Of a stretch of DNA of 64,000 nucleotides, positions 1-9,587 are shown piece after piece (position 1 is the first letter of the stretch; every line of letters begins with the position of its first letter). The notes under the pieces are model-generated. The model ran no database searches. It was not told the DNA's origin and was given only the letters and a program-made list of their open reading frames with translations. The DNA comes from Sphingobium vermicomposti (GTDB taxonomy: Bacteria; Pseudomonadota; Alphaproteobacteria; Sphingomonadales; Sphingomonadaceae). The DNA lies in NCBI RefSeq assembly GCF_011762025.1, contig NZ_JAASQR010000002.1, positions 806,001-870,000 of the forward strand, given 5' to 3'. The translations under genes were made by a program, and so were the position numbers.

Positions 1-2
1 TG

Positions 3-335
3 TTCCCCCGCGCCCCTGTCCAGCCCGATGTCGATGAAGTGAAGGAGCGGCTGCTTTACCGCCAACTGGTGGAATGCGCCCGCTGCTATGAGGAAGGCGT
101 GCTGGAAACGCCGGAGGATGGCGACATAGGCGCGATCTTCGGCTGGGGCTTTGCGCCTTGGACCGGCGGGCCATTCAGCCATATGGACACGGTCGGCATC
201 GGCCAAGTCATGGCGGTTCTTGAACGATTGAAGGATCGACATGGCGACCGCTTCGCCCCCACCGTCCAGTTGCAGGACATGGCGGCCACCGGCGTGACTT
301 TCTACAATCCCGGTTCATCCCGCGCTGCGGCATGA
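3..335 (+). CDS. 3-hydroxyacyl-CoA dehydrogenase / FadJ-like protein, C-terminal fragment
   Basis: Only the last 110 residues are in the window; the gene starts upstream of base 1. The fragment matches the C-terminal 3-hydroxyacyl-CoA dehydrogenase domain of the multifunctional beta-oxidation protein (FadJ/FadB alpha subunit). Recognisable parts are ERLLYRQLVECARCYEEGV, then DIGAIFGWGFAPWTGGPFSH, then a tail ending MAATGVTFYNPG. In this family the domain oxidises L-3-hydroxyacyl-CoA with NAD+ in fatty-acid degradation in the cytoplasm. The hydratase and NAD-binding parts cannot be seen, so a stand-alone dehydrogenase is not excluded. The TGA stop is at 333-335; about 110 bp of gene-free DNA follow before galE. 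Confidence 0.8.
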   Translation, partial: FPRAPVQPDVDEVKERLLYRQLVECARCYEEGVLETPEDGDIGAIFGWGFAPWTGGPFSHMDTVGIGQVMAVLERLKDRHGDRFAPTVQLQDMAATGVTFYNPGSSRAAA

Positions 336-444
336 AGAGGCTGTTATTCATCGCGTTCGTCGGTTAGGCCGTCCTTCCAATATTCCACGGAGGCGGTCTC
401 CTGCCATTATAGGGGCATAGGGACCAAGACAAAGCGAGACATAT

Positions 445-1449
445 ATGAACGGAAAGCCGACGGTTCTGGTCACAGGTGGCGCCGGTTACATCGGCAGCCA
501 CGCGGTTCTGGCGTTGCGCGACGCGGGCTATGGCGTGGTGGTGGTCGATAATCTGGTGACGGGTTTTCGCTGGGCCGTGCCTGAAGATGTGACCTTCGTC
601 GAAGGCGACATCGCCGACCATTCGCTGATGCAGCAGACTCTGCGCGAACATGCGGTGAAGGCCGTGATGCACTTCGCCGGATCGGTCGTTGTGCCGGAAT
701 CGGTCGAAAATCCGCTCAAATATTATCATAACAACAGCGCCAAGACTCGCGACCTTATCGACAGCGTCGTGACGGTCGGCGTCCCGCATTTCATCTTTTC
801 CTCCACCGCCGCCACCTACGGCATCCCGGAAGAAAGCCCGGTCAAGGAAACAACGCCGCAACGGCCGATCAATCCTTATGGCATGTCGAAACTGATGACC
901 GAATATATGCTGCGGGACGTCGCGGCGGCGCATCCCATGAATTTCTGCGCGCTTCGCTATTTCAACGTAGCCGGGGCAGATCCCGCAGGGCGATCCGGGC
1001 AATCGACCGCAGGCGCGACGCATCTGATCAAGGTCGCTGTCGAAGCAGCGCTGGGCAAGCGTGAGGCCGTTTCCGTATTCGGTACGGACTTCGACACGCC
1101 CGACGGCACCGGCGTGCGGGATTATATTCACGTGACCGATCTGGCGGCGGCTCATGTGCTCGCGCTGGACGCCCTGATGGCTGCGCCGGACAAGAATTAT
1201 CTGCTCAACTGCGGATATGGCCGGGGATTTTCCGTGCTGGAAGTGCTGGACGCGGTCGATCGGGTGACAAACCTGAAAATCGACCGGCGGATGGAAGGGC
1301 GGCGCGCAGGCGACCCGGACGCGCTGATTTCCGACAATCGCGCGATCATGGCCGAATTTCCCTGGCAGCCGCGCTATGCCGATCTCGACCAGATCGTGAC
1401 TCACGCCCTGGCATGGGAACGCAAGCTGAGCGAAATTCGCGGCGAATGA
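445..1449 (+). CDS. galE: UDP-glucose 4-epimerase
   Basis: The 334-residue product has the length of bacterial GalE. An N-terminal Rossmann motif GGAGYIGSHAVLAL (about residues 11-24) binds NAD. The short-chain dehydrogenase catalytic set is present as SSTAATYG (about 113-120) and the Tyr-x3-Lys of NPYGMSK (about 143-149). GalE interconverts UDP-glucose and UDP-galactose, in the Leloir pathway and as precursor supply for surface polysaccharide. The ATG at 445 is chosen because it is the first start giving a complete Rossmann motif close to the N-terminus. The stop overlaps the start of the next gene (ATGA), so the two are probably co-transcribed. Specificity for UDP-glucose rather than another UDP-sugar is inferred from overall similarity. 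Confidence 0.9.
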   Translation: MNGKPTVLVTGGAGYIGSHAVLALRDAGYGVVVVDNLVTGFRWAVPEDVTFVEGDIADHSLMQQTLREHAVKAVMHFAGSVVVPESVENPLKYYHNNSAKTRDLIDSVVTVGVPHFIFSSTAATYGIPEESPVKETTPQRPINPYGMSKLMTEYMLRDVAAAHPMNFCALRYFNVAGADPAGRSGQSTAGATHLIKVAVEAALGKREAVSVFGTDFDTPDGTGVRDYIHVTDLAAAHVLALDALMAAPDKNYLLNCGYGRGFSVLEVLDAVDRVTNLKIDRRMEGRRAGDPDALISDNRAIMAEFPWQPRYADLDQIVTHALAWERKLSEIRGE

Positions 1450-1919
1450 GCGAGGAGTCGGTCCGCGCCTTCTTTTCCGCTCATGCCCCCGATGTGGCGA
1501 TCATCGACCAGGGTGCCAGCACCGCCACGGTTGCGGAGGCTGCCGATGCACTCGGCGTCACACCCGGTCGCATTGCCAAGACTTTGTCGCTGCGGATCGG
1601 CCAGGAAGTCGCTTTGGTCGTCGCAAGGGGGGATGCCCGGCTGAACAACGGCAAGGCAAAGGCCGCGTTGGGCGCAAAGCCGCGCATGCTGGGACGTGAA
1701 GAGGTGGAAGCGCTGACCGGCCATCCCGTCGGCGGCGTCTGCCCCTTTGGCCTCGTCACGCCCCTCCCCATATATTGCGATGTATCCCTGCGGGATTTCG
1801 ATACGGTATTTCCCGCCGCCGGATCGCGAACCGCGTCTGTCGAGTTGATGCCAGAGCGACTGGCGGAGCTGACCAGCGCCCGCTGGATCGACATCTGCAC
1901 CCTTCCTGAAGAGAATTGA
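1446..1919 (+). CDS. YbaK/EbsC-type aminoacyl-tRNA editing protein
   Basis: This 157-residue protein of the YbaK/ProX superfamily consists of a single aminoacyl-tRNA deacylase domain. Visible family features are a region after an amphipathic N-terminus with GVTPGRIAKTLSLRIG, whose Lys corresponds to the conserved active-site lysine, the stretch VVARGDARLNNGKAKAALG, and the glycine-rich GHPVGGVCPFGL. Members hydrolyse mischarged tRNA such as Ala-tRNAPro or Cys-tRNAPro; which substrate applies here cannot be told. The ATG at 1446 overlaps the galE stop by four bases (ATGA), which I prefer to an upstream GTG at 1413 inside galE. pgl begins three bases after the stop, suggesting one transcript. 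Confidence 0.85.
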   Translation: MSEESVRAFFSAHAPDVAIIDQGASTATVAEAADALGVTPGRIAKTLSLRIGQEVALVVARGDARLNNGKAKAALGAKPRMLGREEVEALTGHPVGGVCPFGLVTPLPIYCDVSLRDFDTVFPAAGSRTASVELMPERLAELTSARWIDICTLPEEN

Positions 1920-1922
1920 CCC

Positions 1923-2612
1923 ATGCCTACCGAACATCTTTTCATCGACGCCGCACTGGCTGCATCGGACATGGCGCGCCGGATAGCGGTGGTCCTTGGC
2001 GACGCAATTGAAACGCGCGGCGTGGCGACGATCGCCTTGTCCGGGGGCCGGTCGCCTCGCCCGGTGCTGGAAGCGCTGTCGCAGGCAGAGCTTGATTGGG
2101 AAAAGGTCATCGTCACCCTCGTGGACGAACGCTGGGTCGCGCCTGACCACGCCGACAGCAATGAACGGCTGATCCGCGAAACGCTGCTCCAGGGCAAAGC
2201 AGCCAAGGCCCGCTTCGTTGGCATGAAGAATGACGCTGCCGACGCCTATGCCGGTCAGGCCGAATGCGAAGCTGCATTCAGCCGCCTGCCCTGGCCGCTC
2301 GATATCGTGCTGCTGGGCATGGGCGAAGATGGGCATACCGCATCTTTATTCCCCCAAGGGGACGAACTGGCCGACGGCCTTTCCACCAGCGCCCTGACAC
2401 TGGCGGCAACACCTCCCGCCGCGCCGCACCAGCGCATGTCGATGACCGCAAAGGCGATCCTGTCCAGCCGACACATCTTCCTGCAAATTGGCGGCCCGGC
2501 GAAAAAATCCGTCTATGATCGCGCTTTGGCGGGCGGGCCGGTCGAAGAATTGCCGATCCGACTCGCATTGAACCAGAACGCCGTGTCGGTGGAAGCCTGG
2601 ATCAGCGAATAG
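1923..2612 (+). CDS. pgl: 6-phosphogluconolactonase
   Basis: The 229-residue product is a DevB/Pgl-type 6-phosphogluconolactonase of the NagB-like fold. Diagnostic blocks are ALSGGRSPRPVLEALS (about 38-53), DERWVAPDHADSNERL (about 66-81) and GMGEDGHTASLFP (about 132-144). It hydrolyses 6-phosphogluconolactone to 6-phosphogluconate, between Zwf and Edd of the Entner-Doudoroff and oxidative pentose phosphate routes. Its own gene lies about 1.5 kb upstream of zwf, separated by an aminotransferase gene and a tRNA gene on the other strand, so it is not in the zwf operon. It begins three bases after the YbaK-like gene. Confidence 0.92.
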   Translation: MPTEHLFIDAALAASDMARRIAVVLGDAIETRGVATIALSGGRSPRPVLEALSQAELDWEKVIVTLVDERWVAPDHADSNERLIRETLLQGKAAKARFVGMKNDAADAYAGQAECEAAFSRLPWPLDIVLLGMGEDGHTASLFPQGDELADGLSTSALTLAATPPAAPHQRMSMTAKAILSSRHIFLQIGGPAKKSVYDRALAGGPVEELPIRLALNQNAVSVEAWISE

Positions 2613-2617
2613 CGCCC

Positions 2618-3763
2618 ATGGTCGCCCAGATTGATCCCTTCCACGCCATCGCCATCAGCCGTGAAGCCCACAGGCTGGAGGCAGAGGGACGATCGATCCT
2701 GCACATGGAGTTTGGTCAACCATCAACCGGCGCTCCGGCAGCGGCCATCGCGGAAGCGCATCGGGTGCTGGAAAGCGATCCGATGGGCTATTGGGAAAGC
2801 CCCGCGCTCAAAGAACGCATCGCCCTCCATTATCGGGAGCGTCATGGCGTGGCGGTCGATGCGGAACAGATCCTGCTCACCTGCGGCGCATCCCCCGGCC
2901 TTGTCCTAGCGCTGACCAGCCTGTTCACGCCGGGCGACCGCGTCGTGATCGCCCGCCCCGGCTACGTCGCTTACCGCAACACGCTCAAAACCCTCTATCT
3001 GGAGCCGGTGGAGGTCGCCTGCGGACCAGCGGAACGCTACCAGATCAGCGCAGCGGCGGTGGCCGCCATCGACCCGCCGCCGCAGGGGCTGATCCTGGCC
3101 AGCCCGGCGAACCCCACCGGGACCATCATCCCGCCCGAAGAACTGGCGCGCATCGCGGACATTTGCGCGGCGCGGGGGATCAGGATCATCTCGGACGAAA
3201 TCTATCACGGCCTGTCCTATGGGGCTCCCGCCCACAGCATGCTGGAATATGCGCCGGACGCGGTCGTAGTGAACAGCTTTTCCAAATATTTCTCCATGGC
3301 AGGATGGCGGCTCGGCTGGGTCCTGTTTCCCCATGACCTGGTCGAAGCAGCGCGGGCGCGCATGGGCAACCTGTTCCTCATGCCCCCATCCCTCGCCCAG
3401 CATGCCGGGCTGAAAGCATTTGATTGCCACGAAGAACTGGACGGCCATGTCACCACCTACCGGCGCAACCGGGAACTGCTGCTGGCGGCCCTGCCCACCC
3501 TTGGCCTGCAAGAAATCGCGCCGCCCGATGGGGCCTTCTACATCTACGCCGATGTGGGGCACCTCACCCATGACAGCCTGTCCTTCTGCCAGCGCCTGCT
3601 GCGCGACACAGGCGTAGCGACCGCGCCCGGCATCGATTTCGATCCCCAGGACGGACAGCGGCATATCCGGTTCAGCTTCGCCATCGCCACAACCCAGGTA
3701 GAAGACGCAATCGCGCGGATGATCCCCTGGTTCAAGGCGCAGAGGCAAAGAGCAGCCGATTAA
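2618..3763 (+). CDS. PLP-dependent aminotransferase, class I/II
   Basis: This 381-residue fold-type I aminotransferase belongs to the aspartate aminotransferase-like superfamily. The PLP-binding lysine sits in NSFSKYFSMAGWRLGW (about 225-240). Other class I features are the ASPANPTGTIIP loop, the SDEIYHGLSY strand and the C-terminal HIRFSFAIA containing the substrate carboxylate arginine. Substrate specificity cannot be assigned; aspartate, aromatic and branched-chain or alanine enzymes all share these motifs. The ATG at 2618 is five bases after the pgl stop, so the gene probably ends the galE-ybaK-pgl-aminotransferase transcript. Following it on the other strand is a tRNA gene. Confidence 0.88.
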   Translation: MVAQIDPFHAIAISREAHRLEAEGRSILHMEFGQPSTGAPAAAIAEAHRVLESDPMGYWESPALKERIALHYRERHGVAVDAEQILLTCGASPGLVLALTSLFTPGDRVVIARPGYVAYRNTLKTLYLEPVEVACGPAERYQISAAAVAAIDPPPQGLILASPANPTGTIIPPEELARIADICAARGIRIISDEIYHGLSYGAPAHSMLEYAPDAVVVNSFSKYFSMAGWRLGWVLFPHDLVEAARARMGNLFLMPPSLAQHAGLKAFDCHEELDGHVTTYRRNRELLLAALPTLGLQEIAPPDGAFYIYADVGHLTHDSLSFCQRLLRDTGVATAPGIDFDPQDGQRHIRFSFAIATTQVEDAIARMIPWFKAQRQRAAD

Positions 3764-3803
3764 CGCCGCTTTACGGTCAATTATCATCCTCCCATCAGGA
3801 AGA

Positions 3804-3888
3804 TGGTGCGGGCGGTCGGAATCGAACCGACACTCCTTTCGGAACCGGATTTTGAGTCCGGCGCGTCTACCAGTTTCACCACGCCCGC
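3804..3888 (-). tRNA. tRNA-Leu (anticodon CAA)
   Basis: Read on the minus strand, the 85-nt gene has a perfect 7-bp acceptor stem (GCGGGCG with CGCCCGC), a discriminator A and an encoded CCA end at 3804-3806. The anticodon stem CCGGA/TCCGG holds the loop CTCAAAA, giving anticodon CAA, which reads UUG. A variable arm longer than four bases (around GTTCCGAAAGGAGT) is typical of class II tRNAs such as leucine. The T arm contains GGTTCGATTCC. Confidence 0.95.
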
Positions 3889-4078
3889 GTCATGGCTGCA
3901 CGCAAATGGCAAAATCGGGCGGCAGCGTCCAGCCTAAAATCCGATCCTGCTCAAGATCATTTCACCTTCGGTCGTTGCGCGGCTGCGACATGGCTTATAG
4001 CGTCCTTGCGTCATGAAACTTCGCCGGTATATGGGCGGTTTCGTGCAGACCTGAAACTCCAACGGAAAAGGGCTTCCT

Positions 4079-5542
4079 TTGACCGATCCGTCTGCCACGT
4101 TCCTGCTATTCGGTGCCACGGGTGACCTGGCGCACCGCATGATCTTCCCGTCGCTCTACAATCTTCTGGCGGACGGGCTCCTGCCCGATGACTTTCTGAT
4201 CATGGCGTCTGGCCGGACAGAGATGGACGATGCCGCATTCCGTCGGGACATCGACAAGGCGCTTCAAAAGTTCATCGCCCCTGACCGCTATGATGCGGAC
4301 GTGGCGGCACGGCTATGCGCGATCATCCTGTACCAGCCTGTGGAATCGGGCAACGCCGCCCATTTCGCAAAGCTCGCAGATAGGCTGGATGGACGCGCCG
4401 ACCGGGGACTGACGGTCTACCTGTCCACGCCGCCCTCGCTGTTCGCGCCCACTGCGCAAGGATTGGCCGATGCCGGCCTCATCACCCCCACCACCCGCGT
4501 CGCGATGGAAAAACCGATCGGCAAGGACCTGGCCTCTTCCAAAGTGGTCAATAACGGGATCGGCGCGCTGGTGGACGAATGCCAGATTTTCCGCGTCGAC
4601 CATTATCTGGGCAAGGAAACGGTGCAAAACCTGCTGGCGCTGCGCTTTGGCAACGTCATGTTCGAACCCTTGTGGAACGCCACCGCCATCGATCATGTGC
4701 AGATCACCGTCGGGGAAACCGTGGGCCTGGAAGGCCGCGTATCCTATTATGACGGCGTCGGCGCACTGCGCGACATGGTGCAGAACCATGTGCTGCAAAT
4801 CCTGTCGATCATCGCCATGGAACCCCCTGCCCGCATGGATTCGACCGCCGTCCGGGACGAAAAGGTAAAGGTGCTGCGTTCGCTGCGCCCGATGAACGGC
4901 GACACGGCCAAATCGCACAGCGTGCGCGGCCAATATGCGCCGGGCGCTGTGGGGGGAGAGATTGTCGCGGGCTATATCGACGAACTGGGTACCCCATCGG
5001 ATACGGAAACCTTCGTCGCGCTTAAGGCTTATATCGACAATTGGCGCTGGCAGGGCGTGCCCTTCTACCTGCGCACCGGTAAGCGGATGCCGGCGCGCCA
5101 ATCCGAAATCCAGATCCAGTTCAAGCCCGTTCGCCATTCGATCTTCGGCCGCGATGGGCAAGGGTCGGGCCTTGAGCCGAACACGCTCATAATTCGCCTG
5201 CAACCCGAAGAGTTCATCCGACTGCTCATCATGAGCAAGCGGCCCGGACTGGAACGTGACGTGCATCTGGAGGAAGTGACGCTGGACGTGTCGCTGACCG
5301 CCGCCTTCGCCGGACAGCGCCGCCGCATTGCCTATGAACGGTTGATCCTGGACCTGCTTGCCGGAGACCAGACGCTGTTCGTCCGCCGCGATGAAGTGGA
5401 GGCGCAGTGGACATGGATCGATTCGATCATCGACGGCTGGAAGGAAGCAGGAATTAAACCTTCGCCCTATGCGGCGGGGAACTGGGGGCCGTCTTCGGCC
5501 ATTGCCCTTATCGAACGAGACGGAGCCAGCTGGCATGACTGA
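4079..5542 (+). CDS. zwf: glucose-6-phosphate 1-dehydrogenase
   Basis: The 487-residue enzyme oxidises glucose 6-phosphate to 6-phosphogluconolactone with NAD(P)+. The N-terminal nucleotide-binding motif [18 protein letters not shown] is at about residues 10-27. The catalytic signature [20 protein letters not shown] (about 172-191) contains the substrate-binding His and Lys. The start is TTG at 4079: an in-frame TGA at 4052-4054 leaves no other start upstream of the nucleotide-binding motif, and a purine-rich GGAAAAGGG lies 6-7 bases before it. The stop overlaps the edd start, so zwf heads a zwf-edd-glk-eda cluster. Bases 3889-4078 hold no gene and presumably the promoter. Confidence 0.95.
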   Translation: MTDPSATFLLFGATGDLAHRMIFPSLYNLLADGLLPDDFLIMASGRTEMDDAAFRRDIDKALQKFIAPDRYDADVAARLCAIILYQPVESGNAAHFAKLADRLDGRADRGLTVYLSTPPSLFAPTAQGLADAGLITPTTRVAMEKPIGKDLASSKVVNNGIGALVDECQIFRVDHYLGKETVQNLLALRFGNVMFEPLWNATAIDHVQITVGETVGLEGRVSYYDGVGALRDMVQNHVLQILSIIAMEPPARMDSTAVRDEKVKVLRSLRPMNGDTAKSHSVRGQYAPGAVGGEIVAGYIDELGTPSDTETFVALKAYIDNWRWQGVPFYLRTGKRMPARQSEIQIQFKPVRHSIFGRDGQGSGLEPNTLIIRLQPEEFIRLLIMSKRPGLERDVHLEEVTLDVSLTAAFAGQRRRIAYERLILDLLAGDQTLFVRRDEVEAQWTWIDSIIDGWKEAGIKPSPYAAGNWGPSSAIALIERDGASWHD

Positions 5543-7361
5543 TCTTCATCCAGTGATCGCCAAGGTCACCGACCGCATTGTCGAACGCAGCGCGCGGCAA
5601 CGCCTGAAATATCTGGACCTGATAGAACGCGGGCGCGACGCGGGCACCAACCGCACGCAATTGTCCTGCGGCAACCTGGCCCATGGCTTTGCCGCCAGTG
5701 GGGAAGATAAACCGGCGATCCGCGCGGGATCGGCCATGAACATTGGCATCGTCACCGCCTATAACGACATGCTGTCCGCGCATCAGCCCTATGGCCGCTA
5801 TCCCGAAGCGATCAAAATCGCCGCCCGTGAAATCGGCGCGACGGCACAGGTCGCAGGCGGCGTGCCAGCCATGTGCGACGGCGTGACTCAGGGTCAGGCA
5901 GGCATGGACCTGTCGCTCTTTTCCCGCGACACGATTGCGCTGGCGACGGCGGTGTCGCTGTCCCACGCCATGTTCGAAGGCGCGTTGCTGCTGGGTATCT
6001 GCGACAAGATCGTTCCCGGCCTGCTGATCGGTGCCTTGCGCTTTGGCCATCTGCCGACAATCCTGGTCCCGGCTGGCCCGATGCCCTCAGGCCTCGCGAA
6101 CAAGGAAAAGGTGCGGATTCGCCAGCTCTATGCGGAGGGTAAGGTCGGCAAGGAAGAATTGCTGGAATCCGAAAGCGCCAGCTATCATGGCGCAGGCACC
6201 TGCACCTTCTTCGGCACGGCCAACAGCAATCAGATGATGATGGAAGTGATGGGGCTGCACATGCCCTGCGCGTCCTTCGTCAATCCCGGCACAAAGCTGC
6301 GTAGCGAACTGACGCGGGCGGCGGTCCACCGGCTGGCGGCGATTGGGTGGGACGGCGACGACTATCGCCCGCTGGGCCACTGCATCGATGAAAAGGCCAT
6401 CGTCAACGCCATTGTCGGGCTGATGGCGACGGGCGGATCGACCAACCACGCCATCCACGTACCGGCCATCGCTCGCGCTGCCGGGATCATGATCGACTGG
6501 ACCGACTTCGCCGAAATTTCCAACGCAGTGCCGTTGCTGGCGCGGGTCTATCCAAACGGCGCGGGCGACGTGAATAATTTCCACGCAGCCGGTGGCATGT
6601 CGGTCGTCATTCGCGAACTGCTGGATAACGGATTGCTGCATCGCGACATCCTGACCGTCGCGCGTGACGGCCTGACCGATTATGGCAAGGAACCGGTGAT
6701 CGAGGATGAAGCGCTGCAATGGCGCGACGTCCCGGCTTCGCGCGACCTGTCGATCGTCCGTCCGGTATCCGATCCATTCAGCCCCGACGGCGGCATGCGC
6801 CTGCTGGCCGGCAATCTGGGCCGCTGCGTGATGAAAGTCAGCGCGGTTGAACAGGACCGCTGGACCATCGAAGCGCCAGCCGCGATCTTCCACGACCAGG
6901 ACGATGTTCTACGCGCATTCAAGGCGGGGGAACTGGAACGGGACGTCGTGGTGGTCATGCGCTTCCAGGGGCCGCGCGCCAACGGCATGCCCGAATTGCA
7001 CAAGCTGACCCCGGCTCTAGGCGTCCTGCAGGACCGGGGGTTCCGCGTCGCGCTGGTGACGGACGGGCGCATGTCCGGCGCGTCGGGCAAAGTCCCCGCT
7101 GCCATCCACCTGTCGCCCGAAGCTCTGGGCGGTGGCCCCATTGCCCGGCTGAAGGACGGCGACATGGTGCGGGTCTGCGCCCAAAGTGGCGTGATCCAGG
7201 CGCTGGTGGACGCCGATGAATGGAACGCACGGGAAATACCCACGCCGCCACCCCCGCCCTACGACACGGGCCGGGAATTGTTCGCGCTCTTCCGGCATCA
7301 CAGCGATCTTGCCGAACAGGGCGCGTCGGCGATGCTGGCGGCGATGGAAGCCGAACTTTAA
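5535..7361 (+). CDS. edd: 6-phosphogluconate dehydratase
   Basis: The 608-residue product is an IlvD/Edd-family iron-sulphur dehydratase. It converts 6-phosphogluconate to 2-keto-3-deoxy-6-phosphogluconate, the first committed step of the Entner-Doudoroff pathway. Visible signatures are [20 protein letters not shown] (about 115-134), [13 protein letters not shown] (about 221-233) and [13 protein letters not shown] (about 297-309); the Cys residues in the first two belong to the cluster-binding set. The length fits Edd better than dihydroxyacid dehydratase IlvD, and the neighbours zwf, glk and eda settle the choice. The ATG at 5535 overlaps the last codons of zwf by eight bases, indicating translational coupling. 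Confidence 0.95.
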   Translation: MTDLHPVIAKVTDRIVERSARQRLKYLDLIERGRDAGTNRTQLSCGNLAHGFAASGEDKPAIRAGSAMNIGIVTAYNDMLSAHQPYGRYPEAIKIAAREIGATAQVAGGVPAMCDGVTQGQAGMDLSLFSRDTIALATAVSLSHAMFEGALLLGICDKIVPGLLIGALRFGHLPTILVPAGPMPSGLANKEKVRIRQLYAEGKVGKEELLESESASYHGAGTCTFFGTANSNQMMMEVMGLHMPCASFVNPGTKLRSELTRAAVHRLAAIGWDGDDYRPLGHCIDEKAIVNAIVGLMATGGSTNHAIHVPAIARAAGIMIDWTDFAEISNAVPLLARVYPNGAGDVNNFHAAGGMSVVIRELLDNGLLHRDILTVARDGLTDYGKEPVIEDEALQWRDVPASRDLSIVRPVSDPFSPDGGMRLLAGNLGRCVMKVSAVEQDRWTIEAPAAIFHDQDDVLRAFKAGELERDVVVVMRFQGPRANGMPELHKLTPALGVLQDRGFRVALVTDGRMSGASGKVPAAIHLSPEALGGGPIARLKDGDMVRVCAQSGVIQALVDADEWNAREIPTPPPPPYDTGRELFALFRHHSDLAEQGASAMLAAMEAEL

Positions 7362-7374
7362 CCCCACCTGTCAT

Positions 7375-7390
7375 GCCAGCGAATGCTGGC
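7375..7390. repeat. short palindrome between edd and glk
   Basis: A perfect 6-bp stem GCCAGC/GCTGGC with a GAAT loop fills most of the 49-bp gap between edd and glk. It resembles the small GCGAA-loop palindromes seen between genes of many alphaproteobacteria. It has no T-run, so a rho-independent terminator is unlikely; it may act as an mRNA hairpin within the operon. Confidence 0.55.
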
Positions 7391-7410
7391 GAACTAAATG
7401 GAGAGGTCTC

Positions 7411-8376
7411 GTGACCGACATTATCGCCGCCGACATTGGCGGCACAAACGCTCGCTTCGCCCGCGCCCGGCTGGATGATCGCAACGTGCCGACGCTGGGC
7501 AAGGTGCGCAAATATAAGGTGGCGGACTTTTCCAGTCTGCAAGCCTGTTGGGCAGCCTTCGCGAAGGAGGAAGGCGACGACCTGCCAAAATCCGCGTCCA
7601 TTGCTTTCGCCACGGCAATCGGGCGCGACGTCATCAAACTCACCAACAGCAGCTGGATGATCCGACCCGACACGCTGGATGAGGAACTGGGCCTGAATCA
7701 GCTCAGGCTGGTCAATGATTTCGAAGCCGTCGCCCACGCCGTCGCGCGTCTGCCGCAGGATAATCTGCCCCTATTGTTCGGCCAGGATCGCCCCTTCCCG
7801 CGTGACGGTGGCGTCACGGTGGTCGGCCCAGGCACTGGCCTTGGCGTTGCCATGATCGCCTTTGACGATGGCATCCCCCATATCGTCGCGACAGAAGGCG
7901 GGCATCTGGACTTCCCGCCGGTCGATCCGCTTGACGACAAGATTCTGGAATATCTGCGCGACAAGTTCCTGCGGGTATCGACCGAACGGATGGTATCGGG
8001 TCCGGGCCTCAACAATATCTATAAGGCGATGGCGACCATCGGTCATGACCGGGTCGTCTTGATGGAGGATGCCGAACTGTGGCAGGCCGCCATCGACGGC
8101 ACGGATGAATTTGCGCGAGCAGCGTTCGAACGCTTCTGCCTTTGCTACGGGTCGGTCGTAGGCGACCTGGCGCTGGCGCACGGGCCCCACACGGTCGTCC
8201 TGGCGGGCGGCCTGACCCAGCGGATGCGGGAGCTACTGCCGCAAAGCGGCTTCCACCGGCGCTTTACCGCGAAGGGCCGCTTCGAAAGCCTGATGGCGTC
8301 GGTGCCGATCCGCCTCGCCTTGCATGACGAAATTGGACTTTATGGCGCAGCCGCCGCCTTTCGGGAGACGAAGTGA
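7411..8376 (+). CDS. glk: glucokinase
   Basis: The 321-residue ROK/hexokinase-fold glucokinase phosphorylates glucose with ATP and feeds the Entner-Doudoroff pathway. The N-terminal phosphate loop ADIGGTNARFA (about 6-16) is the classic Glk signature, and GPGTGLGVAM (about 139-148) is the second nucleotide motif. The start is GTG at 7411, preceded by GAGAGG at a good distance. The gene lies between edd and eda; the same grouping is known from Zymomonas and other sphingomonads. Its stop overlaps the eda start as TGATG. The gap to edd contains a short palindrome that may affect relative expression. Confidence 0.93.
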   Translation: MTDIIAADIGGTNARFARARLDDRNVPTLGKVRKYKVADFSSLQACWAAFAKEEGDDLPKSASIAFATAIGRDVIKLTNSSWMIRPDTLDEELGLNQLRLVNDFEAVAHAVARLPQDNLPLLFGQDRPFPRDGGVTVVGPGTGLGVAMIAFDDGIPHIVATEGGHLDFPPVDPLDDKILEYLRDKFLRVSTERMVSGPGLNNIYKAMATIGHDRVVLMEDAELWQAAIDGTDEFARAAFERFCLCYGSVVGDLALAHGPHTVVLAGGLTQRMRELLPQSGFHRRFTAKGRFESLMASVPIRLALHDEIGLYGAAAAFRETK

Positions 8377-8993
8377 TGAATTTGACCGTTGCGCAAGTGA
8401 TGGAACTGGCACCCGTCATCCCCGTGCTGGTCGTGGACCGGGTCGAAGACGCGCTGCCAATCGCACGGGCGCTGGTAAAGGGCGGCCTGCCCGCGCTCGA
8501 AGTGACGCTGCGCACCCCCGCCGCGCTGGATGTGATCCGCGAAATGGCGCAGGTGGAAGGCGCCGTGGTTGGTGCGGGCACCGTGTTGAACCCCGCGCAA
8601 TTGGACGCCGCGATGGAAGCGGGCGCGCGTTTCATCGTCAGCCCTGGGCTTACGGAACCGCTGGGCAAGGCCGCGATTGCGGCTGGCATCCCCTTCCTGC
8701 CCGGCACCGCGACGGCGGGTGACATCATGCGCGGCATGGATATGGGCCTGTCCCATTTCAAATTTTTCCCGGCGGAAACATCGGGCGGACTGCCTGCGCT
8801 CAAGGCGCTGGCCGCGCCTCTCCATGAAGCCCGCTTCTGTCCGACAGGCGGCATCACCGCCGACAGCGCACCCAAATGGCTGGCAGAACCCTTCATCAAA
8901 TGCGTCGGCGGCAGCTGGGTCGTGCCCAAGGGGCCGGTCGATCCCGACCAGATCGAAGCGCTGGCGCGGGCGGCGGCATCATTGGCGCGTTGA
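8376..8993 (+). CDS. eda: KHG/KDPG aldolase
   Basis: The 205-residue class I aldolase cleaves 2-keto-3-deoxy-6-phosphogluconate to pyruvate and glyceraldehyde 3-phosphate, the last step specific to the Entner-Doudoroff pathway. Family motifs are EVTLRTPAALDVI (about 40-52), GAGTVLNPAQ (about 66-75) and the Schiff-base lysine in HFKFFPAETSGG (about 128-139). The ATG at 8376 overlaps the glk TGA as TGATG; a GTG one codon upstream at 8373 is an alternative. About 40 bp follow before the next gene and no terminator hairpin is evident there. Confidence 0.95.
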   Translation: MNLTVAQVMELAPVIPVLVVDRVEDALPIARALVKGGLPALEVTLRTPAALDVIREMAQVEGAVVGAGTVLNPAQLDAAMEAGARFIVSPGLTEPLGKAAIAAGIPFLPGTATAGDIMRGMDMGLSHFKFFPAETSGGLPALKALAAPLHEARFCPTGGITADSAPKWLAEPFIKCVGGSWVVPKGPVDPDQIEALARAAASLAR

Positions 8994-9035
8994 TGCCATT
9001 GCACGCGGCACTTAGCTTCCCTAGATGATTGTCCT

Positions 9036-9548
9036 ATGATGCTGCGTCGGCTGCTGCCCTCCATTGCCCTTTTCCTGTCCGGCTGCGCGGGAACCCTGAC
9101 GGGCTATCCCTCGCTCGCCAAACGCTCGATTGAAAATGCGCCAATGGGCGAAGCTGCCGCCGCGCCCATCCCGGCGCAAGCCGATCCAGCCTTGCAGACA
9201 CAGGTCAATCGGCTCGCTGGTCAGGCGCAGGCGGGCGCTGCCGCCTTTGACCAGGCCTATCCGACGGCGGAAAGAATGGTGCGGGCGGCGGCAGGGTCTG
9301 CTGTTTCCACTGAGGCGTGGGTGGCGGCACAAACGTCGCTCAGTACGCTGGAGTCAGCGCGCAATGACAGCGTATCGGCGCTGGCCAGCCTGGACGTCCT
9401 CTATGTCGAACGCGCCAACGCCATCGCCGATGGCAAAGCGAGCGGCGGCACAGAACAGATCGACACCGCGCGCAGAACCGCCCTGGCGATGGTGGATTCG
9501 CAAAATGACCGCATCGACGCGTTGAAGAGCACGCTGGCGCAGCCCTAA
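9036..9548 (+). CDS. hypothetical lipoprotein
   Basis: This 170-residue protein of unknown function begins with a lipoprotein signal: MMLRRLLPSIALFLSGC, with the lipobox LSGC and Cys at residue 17. The rest is rich in Ala, Gln, Ser and Thr and appears largely helical (around VNRLAGQAQAGAAAFDQ and TLESARNDSVSALASLD), with no motif I recognise. It probably sits in the inner leaflet of the outer membrane facing the periplasm. It starts 42 bp after eda and may be read from the same transcript, but nothing in it points to sugar metabolism. A palindromic repeat lies just downstream. Confidence 0.7.
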   Translation: MMLRRLLPSIALFLSGCAGTLTGYPSLAKRSIENAPMGEAAAAPIPAQADPALQTQVNRLAGQAQAGAAAFDQAYPTAERMVRAAAGSAVSTEAWVAAQTSLSTLESARNDSVSALASLDVLYVERANAIADGKASGGTEQIDTARRTALAMVDSQNDRIDALKSTLAQP

Positions 9549-9587
9549 TTGCCTGAATCAACGGGCATCAAATCGAAACCACTCCCC

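Noticed and set aside
364-2336. Long antisense frames opposite galE, the YbaK-like gene and pgl
   Set aside because: No domains; the plus-strand frames have clear family motifs and overlapping start-stop structure.
3975-4001. Possible sigma-70 promoter TTGCGC-N15-TATAGC upstream of zwf
   Set aside because: Spacing of 15 is short and the -35 is weak; not enough to list as a feature without start-site data.
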